Positions 58,081-64,000 of a stretch of 64,000 nucleotides of DNA are shown piece after piece. The DNA is from Chlorogloeopsis fritschii PCC 6912 (GTDB lineage: Bacteria; Cyanobacteriota; Cyanobacteriia; Cyanobacteriales; Nostocaceae). The notes under the pieces were generated by a model, which saw only the letters and a list, made by a program, of their open reading frames with translations, was not told the origin of the DNA and did not search any database. Within the stretch, counting starts at the first letter, position 1, and each line of letters begins with the position of its first letter. The stretch spans positions 1 through 64,000 of the forward strand of contig NZ_AJLN01000051.1 in the NCBI RefSeq assembly GCF_000317285.1. Reading direction: 5' to 3'. The translations under genes and the position numbers were made by a program.

Positions 58081-59211
58081 TTAGTTTGTGATGAATATAT
58101 CTAAATCAGATAAAGCTTCTTCATGAGCTTTGATACTAGATTCTAATGCAGTATAGTCAACCTGAAATTTACCTTCTAGCGCTGCATGAAACATTTCATA
58201 TATTGTAAAATTCCAGTCAACATCCTTTTGAGGATTCAATATAGGATCTGCTATCCAGTCTTCGAGTTTTAAAAATTGGAATAGTCGCTTGATTTTCTTA
58301 CCATAAGGAACAGCTATTGTAGGGATTCCAGATGTGATGCCAAAAATTGCTGCATGAAAACGTGTGGCAACACAAACAGAAGCCTCAGCAATTTTAGCTT
58401 CTCCGTTAACCTCAGAAATGATTTCCATTGGATGATGTGGATATTGCTCAGAAAAATTTTGATACATTTTTTGACATAGAGTCATATCCTCGCGATCGCA
58501 CAGCGAAATCCATAAAATTTTCATTCCCATTTTTATAGCTGCAATTGCGGCTGCCTGCCAAATTGGTAAATATTTTTCCGAATGATAATGACAGACAATA
58601 ATTGCTACAGCACCTGCATCTTTGCACCTGCGTTTAAATGGAATACCCCACCACTGATAACGTTCATACAGGGCTGCATCAACTCCTACATATATTTTTT
58701 GACGCAAACCAGCCTCTCTTAATAAATCCGCAGCTGTAATAGATCTAACTGCAATCCATACATTAGAATTATTAAATTTATTAATTAATTTTTTTTCTAC
58801 TGTTGAATGGTTAAAATCAGGTTCAAAATCACCAAAATAATAAATTAACCTATGACAAAATTTGAATGCCCAATGCAACTCTTGATAACGAAATTTTAGA
58901 TGGTAAATATTTGCACCCAACAACCCACCTAACCAAATGTAATGTCGGATACCTGATGGCATTTGTTCTTTAATTATTTTTTGTGTCTGTACTCTTTGTT
59001 GGTGTCCCTTCCAAAAACGATAGCCAATAGCCATATTTGGTGGTGGAATAATACTTTCACCCAAAGATAATAAATCTTGATTAGGAACACCTAATATAGT
59101 TAGCTTTTGGTAATTTTTCCTTTGCTGATTAACAAATGCCTGCGCTAAAGCATTATCTCCTACATTTCCCGCTTGCAGACTACCTGTGATAACAGCATGA
59201 CGACCTTTCAT
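58081..59211 (-). CDS. polysaccharide pyruvyl transferase family protein
   Basis: The 376-residue protein starts AVITGSLQAGNVGDNALAQAF, the GNxGD motif of pyruvyl transferases (CsaB/WcaK type). A second half has the donor-binding block ASVCVATRFHAAIFGITSGIPTIAVPYGKK with the family H-x-x-I/L pattern. It should add ketal pyruvate from PEP to a sugar, giving an acidic polysaccharide. The ATG has GGAAA upstream. It belongs to the minus-strand cluster. Confidence 0.88.
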   Translation of the reverse strand: MKGRHAVITGSLQAGNVGDNALAQAFVNQQRKNYQKLTILGVPNQDLLSLGESIIPPPNMAIGYRFWKGHQQRVQTQKIIKEQMPSGIRHYIWLGGLLGANIYHLKFRYQELHWAFKFCHRLIYYFGDFEPDFNHSTVEKKLINKFNNSNVWIAVRSITAADLLREAGLRQKIYVGVDAALYERYQWWGIPFKRRCKDAGAVAIIVCHYHSEKYLPIWQAAAIAAIKMGMKILWISLCDREDMTLCQKMYQNFSEQYPHHPMEIISEVNGEAKIAEASVCVATRFHAAIFGITSGIPTIAVPYGKKIKRLFQFLKLEDWIADPILNPQKDVDWNFTIYEMFHAALEGKFQVDYTALESSIKAHEEALSDLDIFITN

Positions 59212-59353
59212 AATAGTATTTCCTTACGAATCTACTTAATTTGTTTCCCAGTTAACTGTAGGTTCATTCACTGTTCAATTATTGTGTGACTTTTAGTCTT
59301 TGGAACTACGATATCCTGAGTTATTTAGTATTAGCTTTCATACCGTCATCAGT

Positions 59354-61123
59354 CTATAGTTTATTCTCCCAAACCTGCCAATACGCTCCATTTTGCTGGA
59401 GTTTCCAGCCTAACTTGAGGTATTCTGGTGACTTGGCATTTTGTGACAATGCTACATACTTCACTTGGAATTTTTTGAAAGCTTTTACTGGATCGGCAAC
59501 TATCTCATCAAAGTATTTTTGACGACTTTGAACACGCTCTTCCAATATTTGTTTATTGCGTCTCCAAGGCCCAAACTTATGTGCCATCAGATCTATCTTT
59601 TGTTGTACAATAAAACTTGAACGGTCTATACCTTCAAGGTAAGCATTCAGAGCAATTCTTGCATCCCATTCAGCATTATCAATAGTTGGACTCACCATAA
59701 CTGAATAGCCAGAGAGGAGACGCTGATTTTCCATAATTACGGCAAAGTCAACAAATTCCTTTTTTCCAGCCACAACCGCTCTTGGCTCCAGGCGAAAGTT
59801 TGAATCTTTAAATCTCTGTTGATAATATTTATGATAATTATTAGTTAACTCAACAGACTCTTTGGTTTGCGTTACTTCCACAGATCTCAGCCAAATTCCA
59901 GTTGTTATGTACAGGGAAGAAAGTGCGATTCCACATAGTAACAATGGCTTCTTCCAAAAATTAATTAACGGTATTAATTCTGTAACAATAACTATAAGTA
60001 AGAGTGAAATAACTGGCCCATAGCAATAGTTCCAGTGGAAATTTTGTATTTGTAACCCCGTTACTATTTGATGATTTGTTAACAGCAACGCAGAGGCTGC
60101 TAATGCCCATAAATGAATCAAATCTTTTCGCCGAAAAATTACCCACAAAAAGGTTAAAAACAGTAAAGATAAAGCTAGTTTTGGAATTAAAAGCTCACTA
60201 AAATGTGGAATAGGTAGAAAAAAATCAATTCTAGGTAACCATTCTTTATTAGAACTATTTTTTACTAAAGCATTGATAATTACTTGAGGCAAACCAAATA
60301 TTATACCAAGTATGCCTGTGCTTAAGTATGTTTTGCGATGATTGTCATCTAGTAAGATTCCGATTAATAAAGCAAAAGTTGCAGCTGTCCAAAAATAAAA
60401 GTAAACATAAAAAAGTACACCAAAACTAGCTGCTGCTAATATAATGCGATTCCGCGTGGGTTTAGTTAAAGCTAAACGAAATAACCAAATATGAACTAGT
60501 AGATATACCATGCTCATACCTGGAGTTATGAGCCGCCACTGATCTAGTAATTTTGGATTGGTTTGTAATAGACCACCTGTATTGCCTACAGCAATATTAG
60601 TAGCAGTGATAAAATGATTAAAAATTAGCGAACAAGAATTAATACCAATATCTGTCATAAAAATTACAGTAACTCCCAAGGCAACCCATGAGTTTTTGAG
60701 ATATACTCTAGTAACTAAATACCAGCCTGTGGAAACACTGATTCCTGCCCAAATACGCCAAATAAAGTTGATGTTTATAGGATTTAAAGCAAATAGTTTT
60801 GCGAGAATAACTCCAGGTATAAGTTGAATCCAAGGATATACAGTTGAGCCACCAGTGATAACAACAGGATCGCCCAGAGACATAATATGATTATGATAGG
60901 CAGTACTGGCAGTTGAAAGGTAAAGAAGGTCATCATTATCTGCAATCCAGGTAAAATCCCCTGTTTTAAATAACCACAAAATATGTGGCATAATAGACAA
61001 TATAATCCCAACAATAACTGCTAAAAATATAGCGATAAAATCATATTGATTCAAAGTAATAGATTCGTGTATATTTGCTGAATTTTGTTTTAACGTAAGC
61101 AAACTCAGTTTTTGTTTTAACAT
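59354..61123 (-). CDS. large multi-pass membrane protein, 589 aa, unknown
   Basis: About eleven hydrophobic helices are predicted by eye between residues 30 and 420. A soluble C-terminal domain of about 170 residues follows (YHKYYQQRFKDSNFRLEPRA, ending WQVWENKL). Between the first two helices is an acidic loop (DFTWIADNDDLLYL) like the catalytic loop of GT-C mannosyltransferases, but no family is certain. It may be a polymerase or GT-C transferase of the cluster. The start lies in a direct repeat; the ATG at 61123 is chosen over a TTG. Confidence 0.75.
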   Translation of the reverse strand: MLKQKLSLLTLKQNSANIHESITLNQYDFIAIFLAVIVGIILSIMPHILWLFKTGDFTWIADNDDLLYLSTASTAYHNHIMSLGDPVVITGGSTVYPWIQLIPGVILAKLFALNPININFIWRIWAGISVSTGWYLVTRVYLKNSWVALGVTVIFMTDIGINSCSLIFNHFITATNIAVGNTGGLLQTNPKLLDQWRLITPGMSMVYLLVHIWLFRLALTKPTRNRIILAAASFGVLFYVYFYFWTAATFALLIGILLDDNHRKTYLSTGILGIIFGLPQVIINALVKNSSNKEWLPRIDFFLPIPHFSELLIPKLALSLLFLTFLWVIFRRKDLIHLWALAASALLLTNHQIVTGLQIQNFHWNYCYGPVISLLLIVIVTELIPLINFWKKPLLLCGIALSSLYITTGIWLRSVEVTQTKESVELTNNYHKYYQQRFKDSNFRLEPRAVVAGKKEFVDFAVIMENQRLLSGYSVMVSPTIDNAEWDARIALNAYLEGIDRSSFIVQQKIDLMAHKFGPWRRNKQILEERVQSRQKYFDEIVADPVKAFKKFQVKYVALSQNAKSPEYLKLGWKLQQNGAYWQVWENKL

Positions 61124-61161
61124 AAGCAAAATTTATGTAAATTAAGTTTTTGTGAGTAATG

Positions 61162-61935
61162 TTAAAAGTCACATTTTTGTGCAAGTATGAATGAGGATGC
61201 ACCAGTTAGATTGAAGTTTGGTATGACATCAAAATACCTCAACATACCTAAGAGAAAGTTGGCAGTATCCGAGATTGCAAAACCTTTGCGAATAATCTCT
61301 TCTTGACTGATATGAGGTTGTTGTTGAAGCATAAATTTACGTAACATTAATAAGGGAATATAAATATGTCCCCACTGAACCATCTGCCGAACTTTAAATC
61401 CTGAAGCTTGAATTAAATATTTAAAATACTTAGTTGAATAGCGCCGATAGTGACCGTCCGCGCGATCGTAAGCTGAATATAAATGTTGCCTCATAGGTAC
61501 ACCTATAATCAAGAAGCCACCAAGTTTGAGATGCTCACGAACAGCTAAAAGAAACTTATGTTCTTCCTCAATATGTTCAAGAACATCGATCATCATAAGC
61601 AAGTCATATTTATTTACCATCTTTGGATTGAGCGTTAATATGTCATAGACATATAGTGTTCCTGGAACTGTTGGACAAAGTCGAAGAGCTGATAAGTTTA
61701 ATTCCAATCCATCAACTGCTTTTTTATAAGATTTGGCGATATGAGTCAGAATTAATCCATTACCACAACCTACCTCTCCAATTGCTTCTGACTGGCGAAT
61801 TATCTGGCCAAAGTGCCTATCTAATACAGCATTGCGATGACGTATCCAGAAATGATCTAGTTTGGTATGTTCATACCAAGAATCAGCCATACTAACAGTC
61901 ATGGGGTTGTTAAGTGTAACAATCTGATTAGTCAT
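61162..61935 (-). CDS. class I SAM-dependent methyltransferase
   Basis: The 257-residue protein has SAM motif I in IGEVGCGNGLILTHIAKS (near residue 55), an acidic residue after the second strand (VDGLELNLSALRLCP), and motif LLMMIDVLEHIEEEHKFL near residue 115. This is the sugar or lipid methyltransferase style of the UbiE/Coq5 group. Its start overlaps the stop of the upstream GT2 gene by 8 bp, so translation is coupled. It probably methylates a glycan or its lipid carrier. Confidence 0.88.
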   Translation of the reverse strand: MTNQIVTLNNPMTVSMADSWYEHTKLDHFWIRHRNAVLDRHFGQIIRQSEAIGEVGCGNGLILTHIAKSYKKAVDGLELNLSALRLCPTVPGTLYVYDILTLNPKMVNKYDLLMMIDVLEHIEEEHKFLLAVREHLKLGGFLIIGVPMRQHLYSAYDRADGHYRRYSTKYFKYLIQASGFKVRQMVQWGHIYIPLLMLRKFMLQQQPHISQEEIIRKGFAISDTANFLLGMLRYFDVIPNFNLTGASSFILAQKCDF

Positions 61936-62941
61936 TTCCTTGTGATTTTCCTCGATTTAAATTTCCTAATGTTTCAGCAATAATAAACAAAGGTCTTCCT
62001 TTACTTTCCTCAAATAATCGACCAAGATATTCACCAATTACTCCTAGCATTAGCATCTGTAAGCTACTAGTAGCAAGAATCATTAATATCAGAGTGGTGA
62101 ATCCTGGAATATCACGCATTCTCAAACCAGAGAAATGCCAATCATAAAAATATGCAGTTAAGTAGAATACCCCTAAAAATAAACATATGAAAAAAGTAAT
62201 AAAACCAAGCGCAATTGAGAGCCTAAGGGGTTTAACAGAAAAACTCAAAATTCCATCAAATGCCAGTTTAAATAAGCCTCGAAAATTATAGCTAGCTTGT
62301 CCTGCATAGCGTTCAGGACGTTTATATGGCACACCAACCTGGTTCAAACCAATCCATGCTCTTAAGCCGCGAATATAGGGATGCTTTTCTTTCAGCTGTG
62401 AAAGAATTTTTATAGTTCTAGGAGAGTAAGCACAAAAATCCCCAGCATCCAGAGGAATTTTGATAATTGATAATGAAGAAAGTAGGCGATAAAAACTCCA
62501 ATAAGCAAACCTTTTTATCCAGTTTCTTCCCTCTCGCCGCCATCGAACACCATAAGCAACATCAGCTCCATTCATAACATGATGAACTAAATCTAGTGCA
62601 ATAATTGGAGGGTCTTGACCGTCAGAATCCATAACCACAACTATGGAATTTTCTGGTGCGTAAGAAATTCCAGCCATGACAGCAGCTTGATGTCCAAAGT
62701 TACGAGAGAAACGCAAGCAGCTAGCATGACCTCGTTCTGAAATGGCTGTGCGGATACATTCTAGTGAACCATCAGAACTACCATCATCAACGAACAATAA
62801 ATACGGAAGCGTCCTGATTTCAGCATCAGATTGAAAACAAGCATCTATTTCCTGAATCAGCCTTAGCAGATTAGCTTCTTCATTATGTACTGGTAAAACA
62901 ATTGTTACTTTGTCACAATAAGATATTTGTTTAATACTCAT
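61928..62941 (-). CDS. glycosyltransferase family 2 (polyprenyl-phosphate glycosyltransferase type)
   Basis: The 337-residue protein has a GT-A domain with VTIVLPVHNEEANLLRLIQEI, FVDDGSSDGSLECI and the DxD-like VVVMDSDGQDPP. Two C-terminal membrane helices follow near 230-300 (LSIALGFITFFICLFLGVFY, TLILMILATSSLQMLMLGVIG). This is the DPM1/ArnC/GtrB layout that loads a sugar onto a polyprenyl phosphate. The ATG at 62941 overlaps the stop of the upstream gene by 11 bp; a TTG five codons earlier is unlikely. Confidence 0.92.
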   Translation of the reverse strand: MSIKQISYCDKVTIVLPVHNEEANLLRLIQEIDACFQSDAEIRTLPYLLFVDDGSSDGSLECIRTAISERGHASCLRFSRNFGHQAAVMAGISYAPENSIVVVMDSDGQDPPIIALDLVHHVMNGADVAYGVRWRREGRNWIKRFAYWSFYRLLSSLSIIKIPLDAGDFCAYSPRTIKILSQLKEKHPYIRGLRAWIGLNQVGVPYKRPERYAGQASYNFRGLFKLAFDGILSFSVKPLRLSIALGFITFFICLFLGVFYLTAYFYDWHFSGLRMRDIPGFTTLILMILATSSLQMLMLGVIGEYLGRLFEESKGRPLFIIAETLGNLNRGKSQGND

Positions 62942-64000
62942 AATAAATTCTTTCAATTTGTTCTACTGTTACTTGTGGATTGCAATAGTTTTTGAGTAAG
63001 TGCCTTGCTTTTAGCCGTCGCTCCTGTTGCAAGGATGGATTATTTAACAATTCCACAGTCCGTTCAATCAAACCTCGATCGTCCTCGCAAATGCCAGCAT
63101 GAACTCCATCACAAGCTGGGATACCCTCTACACCATCAGATGTAGTTACTACTGGTGTACCTAAAGCAAAAGCTTCCATGACCTTGACTTTCATGCCGCT
63201 ACCAGCGATAGGTGCATACAACATCACATCTGTATTAGCAAAATAAGGTAGAGTATCTGGTACATTTTGATGAATTTTTAAGTCTTCTATATCTGCAAAT
63301 ACTGCAAGTGCATCTTTAGCGGATCTGCCAACAATTTGCAGTTTGGCATTAGGAACACGGCGTTTGATTTCTGGCCATAGCCTAGTTAAAAGTCTTTCAG
63401 CAGCAGAATAGGTTGGTGACCAGTTAAATCCGCCAATAAGACCTACTATTGGTTGCTGGTTTATTTGCTTTTGTTCTAGAAATGGATAAAGCGAAAAATC
63501 TATACCTAATGGAACTGTATAAATAGAAGCTTGAGGATTAATTTGATTAATATGTTTGGCTAGACGCCCTGATAATGTAGCTATCTTAGGAAAAGCCTTC
63601 AGCAGTTTCTGTTCTGCTCGATCAGTGAAAAACTTCCTGAGGCGAGATTCTAAAGATTTCTGATGCTCAAATGCGCGGTCTAACGAAAATAGATAATGAA
63701 TATTAATAATTGCTCGTTCCCTATGTTCAAGTCCTAGCCAACCACTCCAAAGCTGTTCGAGATGAAGTATGTCGTAAGGCTTGGCAAGTTCTGATGCTAA
63801 ATCTTGGCGTAATTCTGGACTGAAGATATAGGAATAAGGTTGCCGTATGGTTTCCATCTTTGCTATCAGTCCATTCGTTCGGTTGGGAATCAGATAGCAG
63901 CGTAAATCGTAATCAGGCGTTGGAAAAAGAGCTTGAGCTTTGGTGATGTCTTCTATTTTGCTACAAGCTGTAAATGCAGTGACATGATGTCCTCTTTCAA
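62931..64000 (-). CDS. glycosyltransferase family 4, 5'-truncated by the window end
   Basis: The frame stays open to the window edge, so the 5' end is missing. The first visible residues, ERGHHVTAFTACSKIEDITK, are the N-terminal acceptor-domain strand of GT4 enzymes. An internal ATG at 63857 is not the start, since reading in from 64000 adds 47 in-frame codons and clear homology-like sequence. The donor domain has VGLIGGFNWSPTYSAAERLL and GSGMKVKVMEAFALGTPVVT with the conserved glutamate. It is coupled to the GT2 gene by overlap. Confidence 0.9.
   Translation of the reverse strand, partial: ERGHHVTAFTACSKIEDITKAQALFPTPDYDLRCYLIPNRTNGLIAKMETIRQPYSYIFSPELRQDLASELAKPYDILHLEQLWSGWLGLEHRERAIINIHYLFSLDRAFEHQKSLESRLRKFFTDRAEQKLLKAFPKIATLSGRLAKHINQINPQASIYTVPLGIDFSLYPFLEQKQINQQPIVGLIGGFNWSPTYSAAERLLTRLWPEIKRRVPNAKLQIVGRSAKDALAVFADIEDLKIHQNVPDTLPYFANTDVMLYAPIAGSGMKVKVMEAFALGTPVVTTSDGVEGIPACDGVHAGICEDDRGLIERTVELLNNPSLQQERRLKARHLLKNYCNPQVTVEQIERIYYEY

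Overview
The window looks like chromosome of a filamentous, probably heterocyst-forming (Nostocales-type) cyanobacterium. Supporting signs are the frequent palindrome GCGATCGC (HIP1), heptanucleotide tandem repeats and small palindromic repeats in almost every intergenic gap, and cyanobacterial genes such as nblS, a helical carotenoid protein and several cyanobacterial domain-of-unknown-function proteins. No phage, transposase, CRISPR array or rRNA is visible. The genus is inference.

Layout. 0-6.5 kb: tRNA-Ile(CAU), a secreted small protein, pyrE, a flavin amine oxidase, thiC with a TPP riboswitch, a phosphodiester-glycosidase-like protein and an RluE-type pseudouridine synthase. 6.7-18.3 kb: signalling genes (a PAS histidine kinase, a zinc-ribbon PP2C phosphatase beside an FHA Ser/Thr kinase, purD next to nblS). 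18.7-29.3 kb: an MFS transporter, tRNA-Arg(ACG), moaC, a chaperone block (hsp20, dnaK, cbpA-type dnaJ, cbpM-like regulator), a CxxCH-containing histidine kinase and ahcY with a clear terminator. 30-34 kb: an MscS channel, a small unknown protein with a structured leader, an atypical SDR and an alpha/beta-hydrolase without a visible serine nucleophile.

34.4-49.4 kb is a stress-protection island: helical carotenoid protein, SDR oxidoreductase, DUF6335, DUF2267, a DJ-1/PfpI-ferritin-like fusion, an SRPBCC protein, two paralogous formaldehyde-dehydrogenase-like zinc alcohol dehydrogenases on either side of a secreted repeat protein, HdeD, a cupin, manganese catalase, an NTF2-like protein, a 2-keto-acid decarboxylase and a nicotinamidase-like hydrolase. 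Together they suggest coordinated handling of peroxide, carbonyl and desiccation or osmotic stress. This is the best candidate for an under-described system. 50.4-52.1 kb holds a HAD phosphatase, a DUF1778/GNAT toxin-antitoxin pair whose promoter lies inside a perfect palindrome, and a PrxQ-type peroxiredoxin. After a large PhoD-like phosphatase, 54.9-64 kb is a minus-strand polysaccharide cluster: flippase, glycosyltransferases, pyruvyl transferase, a large membrane protein and a methyltransferase. Its most upstream gene runs off the window edge.

Intergenic DNA is unusually repeat-rich. At least three dispersed palindromic families recur inside the window, and one heptanucleotide repeat has been absorbed in frame into a histidine kinase ATPase domain.
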